Below are positions 43,841-52,207 of a stretch of DNA of 64,000 bases, piece after piece (positions within the stretch are counted from its first letter, which is position 1; each line of letters opens with the position of its first letter). The DNA comes from Nonomuraea candida (GTDB lineage: Bacteria; Actinomycetota; Actinomycetes; Streptosporangiales; Streptosporangiaceae). Under the pieces are notes generated by a model, which did no database searches, was not told where the DNA came from, and was given only the letters and a program-made list of their open reading frames with translations. Location: NCBI RefSeq assembly GCF_000725485.1, contig NZ_JOAG01000005.1, positions 62,001 to 126,000 of the forward strand, read 5' to 3'. Made by a program: the position numbers and the translations under genes.

Positions 43841-44563
43841 ATGCTGCCCCTTTCTCTCGGCGTGGCCTGGCTCCTTCTCGCTCCTCTGTGCCTGTGGCTG
43901 CTCGTCAAGGGCACCCGGTCCGAGCGGGTGGGCGCGATCGTGACGTTAGCCCTGCTGGAGGCCGGGACGATCGCGATGAACCAGCTCCATCCGGCCGTCC
44001 CGGCCCGGCCCGCCGCGTCGTACACCGTCGCCGCCCCCGCAACCCAGACCGCCCCCTCAACGCAGACTCAGCCCTCGACACAGACCGAGCCCTCGGCACA
44101 GACCGCCACCTCGACACAGACCGAGCCCTCGACACAGGCCGAGCCTCCGTCACGGACCGGACCCTCGTCACCGGCAGGGCCGCCGGTGCAGGCCCTGCCC
44201 GCTCCGGCGGCGGCCGGCCCGACCGCGCTGCCCGCCTCCTCCTGTGACGAGCGCGCGCCGGTCCCCCGGGCCGCGCGGGCCGGGAAGGACCTGGTGCTGG
44301 TCTGGCCGGCCGTCCCCCGCGAGTGCGACACGGCCGAGGTCACCCTGCGCGCCCGGGGCAGGGAGCTGCTGATCTGGCTGCACTCGGCTCCGCGCCTGGG
44401 CGAGCACCGGCCCGCGCTGGCCCTGCGGCACCGGGAGCCGCTCGTGCTGCCGGTGCACGTCAAGGACGGCACCGCCGCGCTGCGCGTCCCCGTCCGCGCG
44501 GAGCCCGGCTACATCCCGACGGACGGCCGCAGCGGGCGTCCCATCCCGGAGCTGACGACGTGA
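43841..44563 (+). CDS. membrane-anchored protein with STQTEP repeats
   Basis: 240 residues. GGAGG precedes ATG 43841. Two hydrophobic segments (1-23 and 32-48), then a Thr/Pro/Gln-rich stalk (about 60-125) with repeated (S/T)TQTEPSTQ-type units, and a compact C-terminal domain beginning SSCDERAPVPRAARAGKDLV with a second Cys at PRECDTAE. Looks like a surface-exposed domain on a flexible stalk. No family recognised. Confidence 0.65.
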   Translation: MLPLSLGVAWLLLAPLCLWLLVKGTRSERVGAIVTLALLEAGTIAMNQLHPAVPARPAASYTVAAPATQTAPSTQTQPSTQTEPSAQTATSTQTEPSTQAEPPSRTGPSSPAGPPVQALPAPAAAGPTALPASSCDERAPVPRAARAGKDLVLVWPAVPRECDTAEVTLRARGRELLIWLHSAPRLGEHRPALALRHREPLVLPVHVKDGTAALRVPVRAEPGYIPTDGRSGRPIPELTT

Positions 44564-44580
44564 CCCCGGCGGGGACGAAG

Positions 44581-44670
44581 GTCCCCGCCGACCGGCCAGG
44601 CACGCACGAGGTCCCCGCCGACCGGCCGGGCACGCGTGAGGGCTCCGCCGACCGGCCGGGCACGCGTGAG
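44581..44670. repeat. three tandem 30-bp repeats
   Basis: Units start at 44581, 44611 and 44641 (core CCGCCGACCGGCC, then GGCACGC), and a partial fourth begins at 44671. They lie just after the stop of the stalk protein gene, before the convergent STAS gene. The 30-bp length would encode ten-residue PADRPGT(H/R)EV units if read in frame. Confidence 0.9.
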
Positions 44671-44718
44671 GGCTCCGGAGAGGCCCGGAGCCTCGGCGAC
44701 CTGGAGCCGCGGCGCCGG

Positions 44719-45096
44719 TCAGGGTTGCGCGACGGCCAGACGCAGGGCGTCGTCGAACCTGGCGAACACCTCGAACGCGTGCCGCAGTCCGGTGATCGAC
44801 AGCACCCGGGCCATCACCCCCTGAACCCCGCCGAGCAGCAGCCTGGTCTCCCTGGACTCGCAGAACTGCATGATCTCGACGAGCTCGTTCATGCCCATGG
44901 AGTCGCAGAACGAGACCTCACCCAGGTCCAGAATCAGAAAGGGCTTGGGGGGCAGCTCCCAGATGCGCTGCAGGTGCTCCCGGAGGATCGGCAGCGCGTT
45001 CACGTCGAGCTCGCCCTCGAGCCTGATGATGATGGCGTTTCGAGAGAGGCCGGAAGTGACGAGGAGCGTCGACTTGCCGGTGGCCTCAGACGACAT
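44719..45096 (-). CDS. STAS-domain anti-sigma factor antagonist
   Basis: 125 residues from ATG 45096, with GAAGGAC upstream. IIIRLEGELDVNALPILREH, LILDLGEVSFCDSMGMNELV with the likely phosphorylated Ser66, and LLLGGVQGVMARVLSITGL mark the STAS fold. It would be phosphorylated by an anti-sigma kinase; none is encoded nearby. Confidence 0.9.
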   Translation of the reverse strand: MSSEATGKSTLLVTSGLSRNAIIIRLEGELDVNALPILREHLQRIWELPPKPFLILDLGEVSFCDSMGMNELVEIMQFCESRETRLLLGGVQGVMARVLSITGLRHAFEVFARFDDALRLAVAQP

Positions 45097-45308
45097 GGGC
45101 AAAGTCCTTCTGCATATCCGCGAGACAGCCAAGAGTGGTTGTTGCCGCTTCCGTCGAGCTTCTAACAGAAGGTCACTGCTCTGTGTCCAAATGCGCAGAG
45201 TCACTCATCGTCATCGCCGGTCCCGGAGCTGGTTCGTACCCTTGAGGTGGGATCTCCATCGAACCGGCGCGCGGCGCCCGGGGTGGCGCGCCGCACGCCC
45301 CGAGTGTT

Positions 45309-45539
45309 TCAGGCCGCTCCCTGCACGGCCAGGGAGGCGAGCGCCAGCACGGCGAGGATCACGACCAGGACGCCCGTGCCGGTCACCGCCACGGCGGGAT
45401 GCGCCCGGCGGGGCAACTCCCGCATCGCCGTCACCGTCAGGCCGGCCAGGCCGGTCAGGATGAACAGGGACACGTGGTGGGGCTCCAGTGAGATCGGCGT
45501 TGCCACCGAGAGGTGGAGAGCCGGCATCATCATATGCAT
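45309..45539 (-). CDS. small two-helix membrane protein
   Basis: 76 residues from ATG 45539 (MHMMMPALHL), with GAAGGG just upstream. Two transmembrane segments (about 24-42 and 50-74). The first 23 codons of the longer frame are excluded for lack of a start site. Unknown function. Confidence 0.6.
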   Translation of the reverse strand: MHMMMPALHLSVATPISLEPHHVSLFILTGLAGLTVTAMRELPRRAHPAVAVTGTGVLVVILAVLALASLAVQGAA

Positions 45540-45930
45540 TTCCCTTCTCCCGGCGACCGCCAGTCGAATGCGTTGTGCGATTGTCCGTGGTACGCGAGAG
45601 CGCCACATTCAGATGAACGCCGCCCCGCCCATGACGTCGCACCTTCGACACAGGCCGGGCAGGAACTCGGGCCGCGAATATCGGCTTCACTACCCGGGGC
45701 GATGTTCACTGAACGCCTGAAGTCCCGGTGATGGGGGCCGGAACCCGGCGCCCGCTTCGCGCCGGCCGACGCGACCGCATCGAGGGCCGCCGCCGCGTCA
45801 GGGTGCGGCCGTCGGGCGAGGACGACGGGCGAGGACGACGGGCGGCGCCTGGCCAGGAGCCGGGCGTCCGTCGAACGCCGCCTTCCCACGGCGCCCCGGC
45901 GGGGCGGCCTCCCGGCTGTGCGGGGACGTC
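45540..45930. other. 391-base intergenic region without a recognisable gene
   Basis: Contains a direct duplication of GGGCGAGGACGACG (about 45815-45845) and GC-rich local dyads such as GGCGCCCGCTTCGCGCC (45749-45765). No frame with a plausible start and codon pattern was seen on either strand. Confidence 0.5.
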
Positions 45931-47682
45931 TCAGCGGCGCTGGGTGGCCCAGCGGCGGATCATGGCGATGCGTTCCTGGATCTGCTCCACCGTGGCCTGG
46001 GCGATGGGCGGGCCGCCGCAGGCGCGCCGCAGCTCCGAGTGGATCACCCCGTGCGGCTGGCCCGTGCGGTGGTTCCAGGCGCCCACCAGGCCGTTGAGCT
46101 CGCGCCGCAGCTCCGCGATCTGCTCGTGCGGCGACAGCTCCTGCCTGGGCTCGTCGGTCTGCTGCTTGCGCCGGGCCGCCTGCTGGTCGGACTGCCGCTT
46201 GCGCAGCAGCGTCGCCACCTGGTCGGGCTCCAGCAGGCCGGGCAGCCCGAGGAAGTCCTCCTCCTCGGCCGAGCCGACCTCGGCGCCCGTGCCGAACTCG
46301 CCCCCGTCGAAGAGCACCCGGTCGAAGGTGGCCGTGGTCTCCATCGTCTCGAACGGCAGCTCGTCGCCCAGGACGTCGGGGTTGTCCTGCTTGCGGTTGG
46401 CCTGTTCGAGCAGCGAGTCGTCGAGGCCGTCCTCCGGAGGCCGCTTGTTGAGCACGTGGTCGCGCTCGACCTCCATCTCGTTGGCCAGCCCCATGAGCGT
46501 GGGCACCGAGGGGAGGAAGACCGAGGCGGTCTCGCCGCGCTTGCGCGCACGCACGAAACGGCCGACGGCCTGGGCGAAGAAGAGCGGGGTCGAGGTGGAG
46601 GTGGCGTAGACCCCGACGCACAGGCGGGGGATGTCGACGCCCTCCGACACCATGCGCACGGCCACCAGCCAGCGGTCCTCGGAGGCCGCGAACTGCTTGA
46701 TCTTCTTGGACGCGCCCGGGTCGTCGGAGAGCACCACCGTGGCGCCCTCACCGGTGATGTTGCGCAGGTGGCGGGCGTAGGCGCGGGCGGTCTCGTGGTC
46801 GGTGGCGATCACCAGGCCACCCGCGTCGGGCACGCCCCTGCGCACCTCGGTGAGCCGGCGGTCGGCGGCCTGCATGACCTGGCGGATCCAGTCGCCCTTC
46901 GGGTCGAGCGCGGCCCGCCACGCCTGGGAGAGCTGGTCCTTGGTGAGCGGGGTGCCGAGCGTGGCGGCGATCTCGTCGCCCGCCCGCGTGCGCCACTTCA
47001 TCTCGCCGGAGTAGGCGAGGAAGATGACCGGCCGCACGACGCCGTCGCCGAGCGCCGGGCCGTAGCCGTAGGAGTAGTCGGCGACGCTGCGCTTGAGGCC
47101 CTCGGCGTCCTCCTCGTAGGCGACGAACGGGATCGGGTTGTCGTCGGACCTGAACGGGGTCCCGGTGAGCTGGAGCCGGCGCGTGGCGGGCTCGAACGCC
47201 TCGCGCACGCCGTCGCCCCACGACTTGGCGTCGCCCGCGTGGTGGATCTCGTCGAAGATGACCAGGGTCTTGCGGTTTTCCGTGCGGGCCCGGTGCAGCG
47301 CGGGGTGCATGGCGACCTGCGCGTAGGTCACCGCCACCCCGACGTAGTCGCGGGAGGTGGCGCCCTGGCTGTTCTTGAACTCCGGATCGATGGCGATGCC
47401 CACCCGCCCGGCGGCGTCGGCCCACTGGCGCTTGAGGTGCTCGGTGGGCGTCACGATGGTGACGGCCCTGATCACCCCGTTGGCCAGCAGCTCGCTGGCG
47501 ATGCGCAGGGCGTAGGTCGTCTTGCCCGCGCCCGGCGTCGCCACGGTGAGGAAGTCACGCGGCTCGCGCCTGAAGTAGAGGTCGAACGCCTCCTGCTGCC
47601 AGGCGCGCAGCTTGGGCGCGGTGCCCCACGCGGCCCGGTCGGGATAGGAAGGCGAAAGGTGGGACGCGGCGAAGGTGCTCAC
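45931..47682 (-). CDS. superfamily II DNA/RNA helicase (type III restriction/XPB-like)
   Basis: 583 residues from GTG 47682. Q-like region RAWQQEAFDLYF, Walker A ATPGAGKTT (48-56), TIVTPTEHLKRQW, DEIHHAGD (motif II), LTGTPFR (motif III), then motifs V-VI (VSEGVDIPRLCVGVYATSTS; FAQAVGRFVRARK). A helical acidic tail follows (about 440-583). Common single-gene DEAD/DEAH helicase of actinobacteria; probable DNA-repair role, unproved. Confidence 0.88.
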   Translation of the reverse strand: MSTFAASHLSPSYPDRAAWGTAPKLRAWQQEAFDLYFRREPRDFLTVATPGAGKTTYALRIASELLANGVIRAVTIVTPTEHLKRQWADAAGRVGIAIDPEFKNSQGATSRDYVGVAVTYAQVAMHPALHRARTENRKTLVIFDEIHHAGDAKSWGDGVREAFEPATRRLQLTGTPFRSDDNPIPFVAYEEDAEGLKRSVADYSYGYGPALGDGVVRPVIFLAYSGEMKWRTRAGDEIAATLGTPLTKDQLSQAWRAALDPKGDWIRQVMQAADRRLTEVRRGVPDAGGLVIATDHETARAYARHLRNITGEGATVVLSDDPGASKKIKQFAASEDRWLVAVRMVSEGVDIPRLCVGVYATSTSTPLFFAQAVGRFVRARKRGETASVFLPSVPTLMGLANEMEVERDHVLNKRPPEDGLDDSLLEQANRKQDNPDVLGDELPFETMETTATFDRVLFDGGEFGTGAEVGSAEEEDFLGLPGLLEPDQVATLLRKRQSDQQAARRKQQTDEPRQELSPHEQIAELRRELNGLVGAWNHRTGQPHGVIHSELRRACGGPPIAQATVEQIQERIAMIRRWATQRR

Positions 47683-47806
47683 CGCATCACCTCTGAGGTT
47701 CGTGTGCTTCGCTCTCTCACAGTGACCCAAGGGTAATCGGGCCCACCGACAAGACGTGCCGTGAGCCGAGGATTCTGGCCAAGGTCATCCTCACGTGCTA
47801 TGCGGC

Positions 47807-49252
47807 TTATCGGAGGCTCGTCATCACCGCGTCGAGCGCCTGCCTGCGGTGGTTCTGCTCCGGTTGCAGCAGGCCGATCAGCAGGACGGGCCGGTCGGCG
47901 CGGGTGAGCAGCATCACTCTGAGGAACGCGGGGCGGTTGACCACGTCCTGGTACTCGGCCCGCAGCGCCCGGGTGTGCCCGTCGGGGAGCCGCCGGTCGT
48001 CCACGACGGTGACGCGGTCGCCCTTGAGCAGCAGCCTGGAGTACAGCTCCGCGGCGTCCGCCGCGGCCTTCCCGGCGTCCTGGATCGGTCCCGGCACCGG
48101 CCTGGCCATCACCAGGGCGCCCTGCTCGTCGCGTACGACCGAGGTGAACCCCGTGACCGGGGCCACCGTGCCCGCGCTCCAGCCGTCCGGCAGCGTCGCC
48201 CGTACCCCTGCCTGGGCGTCGCTCAGGCTCCCCGAGGCCCCCTGAGCTTCGGGCGCGCCCGTGAGGCGCAGCGCGGCCATCGTCGCCCCCGCGCCCGCCA
48301 GCAGCCCCGTCCCCGCCGCCAGGCAGGCCAGCACGACCGTCGCCCGCCGCCACGCCGGCGTCTCGGCGGCGCGGGCCCGGCGCCCGCCGGGGGCGGCCGG
48401 AGAGCCGTGCAGGCGGGCCGAGGGCGGCAGGTCCTGCCACGCCTCCGGGGGACGCTCCCGCGCCCGGGCGGGGCCGGGCGCGGCGGTCCTGCGGATGCGG
48501 GGGTTCCAGGGCGGCTCCTCGTCCAGGTCCAGCGGGTGGGAGCGGCCGCTCCCCGGCCGGCCGGGCTCCCCCGGCGTTCCCGCGCCCCCGTCGATCGCGT
48601 ACGGCCGAGCGCGCCGCCCCCGCCGGGGCCCGGGAGGCGACTCGGGCGAACGCCCCCGGCCGGGCTCGGCAGGCCGCCCCGCCGAGTGCCCCCAGCCGGG
48701 CTCGGGCGCCGGCTCCTGGGCGTGCCCCCAGCCGGGGTCAGGGGGTGGCTCGGGAGCACCTCGTCCCCGCCCGGACTCGGGAGGCGGCGCGGGAGAGCGT
48801 CCCCAGCCGGGCTCGGGAGGCGGCTCAGGAGATCGGCCCCAGTCTGGTCCGGAGGGCGGCTCAGGAGATCGGCCCCAGCCGGGCTCCGGTGCGCCGCCCC
48901 GGCCGGGCTCGGAAGGCCGGCCCCGGCCGAGTCCGGCAGGGCGTCGCGGGGCGAGCCCGGACGGGCGTCGCCGGCCGGGCTCGGGAGGAAGGTCCGGGCC
49001 GGGCCCGGGAAGGCGCTGCGGGCCGGGCCCGGGAAGGCGCTGCGGGCCGGGCCCGGGAAGGCGTTGCGGGCCGGGGTCCGGAGGGCGTCGGGGGCCGGGC
49101 TCGGGAGGGTGATCGTCGCCGGGCCGGGGAGGGCGCTCTCGCCGTCCCCGTGGCGGCTCCTCGTCACGGGGCGCGGGCCCCGGGTCCTGCGGAGGAGTAC
49201 GGCGACGCCCCGGCCCCGGCTCAGGGGGCCAGACACGGTGATCACCCTCCAT
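47807..49252 (-). CDS. proline-rich single-pass membrane protein
   Basis: 481 residues. Residues 1-290 are Pro/Gly/Arg/Glu-rich with three LPGPGPQR units (about 64-88) and a run of EPGWGRSPEPP-type units (about 120-200). One transmembrane helix (about 308-330) is followed by a 150-residue extracytoplasmic domain (SLSDAQAGVRATLPDGWSAG, ..VMARPVPGPIQDAG..). Start ATG 49252. The domain resembles actinobacterial lipoprotein-like domains that carry an LPDGW phrase, but no function is known. Confidence 0.7.
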   Translation of the reverse strand: MEGDHRVWPPEPGPGRRRTPPQDPGPAPRDEEPPRGRRERPPRPGDDHPPEPGPRRPPDPGPQRLPGPGPQRLPGPGPQRLPGPGPDLPPEPGRRRPSGLAPRRPAGLGRGRPSEPGRGGAPEPGWGRSPEPPSGPDWGRSPEPPPEPGWGRSPAPPPESGRGRGAPEPPPDPGWGHAQEPAPEPGWGHSAGRPAEPGRGRSPESPPGPRRGRRARPYAIDGGAGTPGEPGRPGSGRSHPLDLDEEPPWNPRIRRTAAPGPARARERPPEAWQDLPPSARLHGSPAAPGGRRARAAETPAWRRATVVLACLAAGTGLLAGAGATMAALRLTGAPEAQGASGSLSDAQAGVRATLPDGWSAGTVAPVTGFTSVVRDEQGALVMARPVPGPIQDAGKAAADAAELYSRLLLKGDRVTVVDDRRLPDGHTRALRAEYQDVVNRPAFLRVMLLTRADRPVLLIGLLQPEQNHRRQALDAVMTSLR

Positions 49253-49334
49253 GGCACCTCCCTGCCCGCTGTCCTATCACTCCCCGCGACAGGGATCAGC
49301 AGAACAGTGACCGCTGTGACGGGAGGGACGGAAT

Positions 49335-50726
49335 TCAGCGGGTGCGTACGGCGAGCAGCGCCGCGCTCAGCGCGATGGCCGCCATCAGAGCCGAGATGAC
49401 CAGGAACCCGGTGGCGATCTGGCCGGAGGAGTGGCCGATCACGTTCACCAGCGCGCCGCCGAACCCGATCGTCAGCGCCGAGCCGAGCTGGTCGGACACC
49501 GACAGGGCCGCCGAGTTCGCGCCCTGCTCGTGCACCGGCGACTGCCGCATGGCCGTGACGCTGACCGTGGTCATGCCGAAGCCCATGCCGAACCCGGCCA
49601 GGATCCACGCCGGCACCGCGATCCACCCGCTCACCCCGGGCAGGACGCACAGCAGGCAGGCCACGATCGCGACGGTGAGGAGGCCGGCGCTCAGCCGGAT
49701 CCTCTTGTACGGCTCGCCGGTCCGCCTGCTCTGCAGCCACGACCCCGCCGACCAGCCCAGCGCCCCGGTCGTCAGCGCGATCCCCGACGCCGTGGTGTCG
49801 AAGTGCTTGACCTCCTGCAGCGCCAGCGGGATGTAGGCGTTGACGCCGAAGAAGGCGGCGGAGAAGAAGCCGCGCATCAGCACGGTCGTGGGCAGCCCGC
49901 GGCTGAACCGCAGCGCCCCCGGGGGCAGCAGCCGGTACAGGCCGTAGCCGAGCAGGGCCAGCCCGGCCACCGTCTCGGCGGCGGCCGGCAGGGCGTTGGT
50001 GTGCAGCCGGTCCACGCCGTGCAGCAGCAGCCCGGCCCCGCCGGCGGTCGCGGTGGCGGCCAGCGTCATCGCGACCGGCTTGGACCGGGCTCCGGTCCCC
50101 GGCCTGACCTCGCCGGAGGCGCCCATCCGCAGCGCCGGCACGAGCATCACCAGCGCGGGCACGACCAGCGGCACGATGCCGTAGAAGACGTAACGCCACC
50201 CCCACTGGCTCCCGACGAACCCGGCCACGGACGGGCCCACCATGGCGGGCACGACCCAGGCGGCCGAGATGGCGGCGAACGCCTTGGGGCGCACCTCCAC
50301 GGCGTAGACGCGGGCGATCATGACGTACAGCGCCACGATGGCCGCGCCGCCGCCCAGGCCCTGCACCGCCCGGGCCACCAGGAACATCTCCGAGGATGAC
50401 GCCGCCCCGGCCAGCGCCATGCCCGCCGCGAACAGCACCACCCCGGACATGAACGGCACCGGGTAGCCGCGGCGGTCCGACCAGAGCCCGGCGACCACGT
50501 TCATGAACAGGCTGGCGATGAGGAAGGCGGAGAAGCTGAGCCCGTACAGGCCGAGCGCGTCGAGGTCCTTGGAGATGTCGGGCATGACGACACCGACCGA
50601 CATTCCCTCGAAGGCGATCAGCGTGACCACCAGCAGCATGCCTAACGTGGCCGTGCGGTACTCGGGGCCGAAGATGCCGGTGGAGCGGTGGGGAGCGTCG
50701 AGTGCCTTTGGTGCTGTCACCAGCAC
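49335..50726 (-). CDS. MFS transporter (DHA2-like)
   Basis: 463 residues from GTG 50726 (GTG 50720 is an alternative). At least 12 hydrophobic segments. Motif A-like text SDRRGYPVPFMSG after helix 2, and ARAVQGLGGGAAIVALYVMI in helix 4. The longer upstream frame is non-coding in character. Substrate unknown; single gene. Confidence 0.85.
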   Translation of the reverse strand: MLVTAPKALDAPHRSTGIFGPEYRTATLGMLLVVTLIAFEGMSVGVVMPDISKDLDALGLYGLSFSAFLIASLFMNVVAGLWSDRRGYPVPFMSGVVLFAAGMALAGAASSSEMFLVARAVQGLGGGAAIVALYVMIARVYAVEVRPKAFAAISAAWVVPAMVGPSVAGFVGSQWGWRYVFYGIVPLVVPALVMLVPALRMGASGEVRPGTGARSKPVAMTLAATATAGGAGLLLHGVDRLHTNALPAAAETVAGLALLGYGLYRLLPPGALRFSRGLPTTVLMRGFFSAAFFGVNAYIPLALQEVKHFDTTASGIALTTGALGWSAGSWLQSRRTGEPYKRIRLSAGLLTVAIVACLLCVLPGVSGWIAVPAWILAGFGMGFGMTTVSVTAMRQSPVHEQGANSAALSVSDQLGSALTIGFGGALVNVIGHSSGQIATGFLVISALMAAIALSAALLAVRTR

Positions 50727-50746
50727 ATCGTAGTTTGCCGGAAATG

Positions 50747-51778
50747 TCAGGCAGCGGGGGTGGTGCGGTAGGCCGCCCACATCTGGTGCATGCGCTCCGC
50801 CTGCCCCTGGGTGAACTCCCACATGCACCGGTCGTGGGCGTAGTCCATGTAGTTGTGCGCGGGGTCCTTGCCCGGCCGGTCGGCGCAGGTGTCCTTGTCC
50901 TGCGGGCACGCCTCGGTGGGCTTGGCCTCGGGCGGGGTGTCGGCGATGCCGTCGCCGGGCTCCGCGCAGCCGTTCTCGAACGTGTGGAACAGGCCGAGCC
51001 AGTGGCCGATCTCGTGCACGCCGGTGAAGCCCCGGTTGTAGTTGCTCATCGCCCCGCCGGGCAGGCTGCGCCAGTCGATGACGACGCCGTCGAGCACCGG
51101 GGCGCCCTCGTACCAGTAGGGGTAGCCGGCGAAGCCCAGCATGAGCTCGCTGAGCTGGGCGATGTAGAGGTTGAGCGTGTCGGCGCCGCCCTGGTGCAGG
51201 GCGGCCTTCATGGCCTGCTCGTGCCGGACCGGGTCGGCGAACCAGGCGGGCTCCTGCCGGACCGAGATGCCGTCGAGGCGGAAGCGCACGCCGGTGTCGA
51301 TGCCGCCGTACGCGCCGGCGTACGCGGCGTTGAGCACGTCGATCTGGGCCCTGACCTCCTGGTCGGAGACCTCGCGGCCGGGGCCGCGGGTGATGACGTG
51401 GACGCGGGTGGGCACGGTGATCCGGCTGGGCGGCGTCACGCCGGCGAGCCGCTCGCGCAGCTCGGCCATCACCTTGGCCACGTCCTCCGGCTTCGGCGAC
51501 CGCGGCCTCGGCGCCCGCGCCCCACGACCGTCAGGATCGGCCCCCCGCACGCCATGACGGTGAGAGACCGCATGACCGTGAGAAACCCCCTGGCCGTAAA
51601 CCCCCTGGCCGTGAGAAACCCCCTGGCCGTGAGAGGCCCCCTGGCCGTCCGGAGCCGGGGCCCGCACGCCGTGATGGCGGGCGCAACCGGTCGTACGGGC
51701 GGCCGCGGGGTGGAGCGGCGGCAGGAGGGAGGCCGCGAGCAGGCATGCCAACGAGACAGCGGTCGCACGCCCGGCCAT
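50747..51778 (-). CDS. secreted zinc metalloprotease, M43 (pappalysin) family
   Basis: 343 residues. Signal peptide 1-27 (ATAVSLACLLAASLLPPLHP). A His/Gly/Gln repeat region (49-77, SHGQGV units) follows. The catalytic motif HEIGHWLGLFH gives H255, E256, H259 and H265, with the Met-turn NYMDY (M311). Cysteines at 271, 291 and 298 and later suggest disulfides. An extracellular peptidase. Confidence 0.9.
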   Translation of the reverse strand: MAGRATAVSLACLLAASLLPPLHPAAARTTGCARHHGVRAPAPDGQGASHGQGVSHGQGVYGQGVSHGHAVSHRHGVRGADPDGRGARAPRPRSPKPEDVAKVMAELRERLAGVTPPSRITVPTRVHVITRGPGREVSDQEVRAQIDVLNAAYAGAYGGIDTGVRFRLDGISVRQEPAWFADPVRHEQAMKAALHQGGADTLNLYIAQLSELMLGFAGYPYWYEGAPVLDGVVIDWRSLPGGAMSNYNRGFTGVHEIGHWLGLFHTFENGCAEPGDGIADTPPEAKPTEACPQDKDTCADRPGKDPAHNYMDYAHDRCMWEFTQGQAERMHQMWAAYRTTPAA

Positions 51779-51856
51779 GCAATCCCCCCGATGCGGTTCG
51801 AGCTGGTCTGGCTACAGACCGTAACTCCCCGCGGCGGGATTACCGCTCAGCAACAC

Positions 51857-52114
51857 TCACTGCTTGTCGCCGTCACCGTCGCCGCCCTGGGGCAGCCCCT
51901 CGTAGATCTCCTTGCACTCCGGGCAGACCGGGTATTTCTTGGGATCGCGGCTGGGCACCCAGACCTTGCCGCACAGGGCACGGATGGGCGTGCCGGTCAC
52001 CATGCTCTCGGTGATCTTGTGCTTGTCCGCGTAGTGGGCGAACCGCTCGTGATCGCCGTCGCCGTGCGACGTCCGCGGAGTGGTCTCCTGCTCAGGGAGG
52101 ATCTTCGTGCTCAC
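51857..52114 (-). CDS. DUF3039-family protein
   Basis: 85 residues from GTG 52114, with GGTGGGG upstream. ERFAHYADKHKITESMVTGT, IRALCGKVWVPSRDPKKYPV, CPECKEIYE. The cysteines of LCGK and CPEC form a probable zinc site. Conserved in actinobacteria next to a DUF3099 or ribosome-related gene elsewhere; function unknown. Confidence 0.9.
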   Translation of the reverse strand: MSTKILPEQETTPRTSHGDGDHERFAHYADKHKITESMVTGTPIRALCGKVWVPSRDPKKYPVCPECKEIYEGLPQGGDGDGDKQ

Positions 52115-52207
52115 CCCACCGAGTTTATGCCCGGCCGGGACCGCGTCCCCACACAACCGTACGGCCCCCGCCCTGGTGAGCGGAGGCCGCATGGGGAACG
52201 TGCCGGG

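Noticed and set aside
44581..44670. CRISPR-like array of 30-bp units
   Set aside because: Direct tandem units without spacers.
44323..45165. 280-codon plus-strand frame through the 30-bp repeats
   Set aside because: It overlaps the well-supported stalk-protein gene and is antisense to the STAS gene, without a start site.
49335..50909. N-terminal extension of the DHA2-like MFS protein upstream of 50726
   Set aside because: The extra 61 residues are His/Arg/Gly-rich antisense to the metalloprotease gene end; hydrophobic segments begin after GTG 50726.
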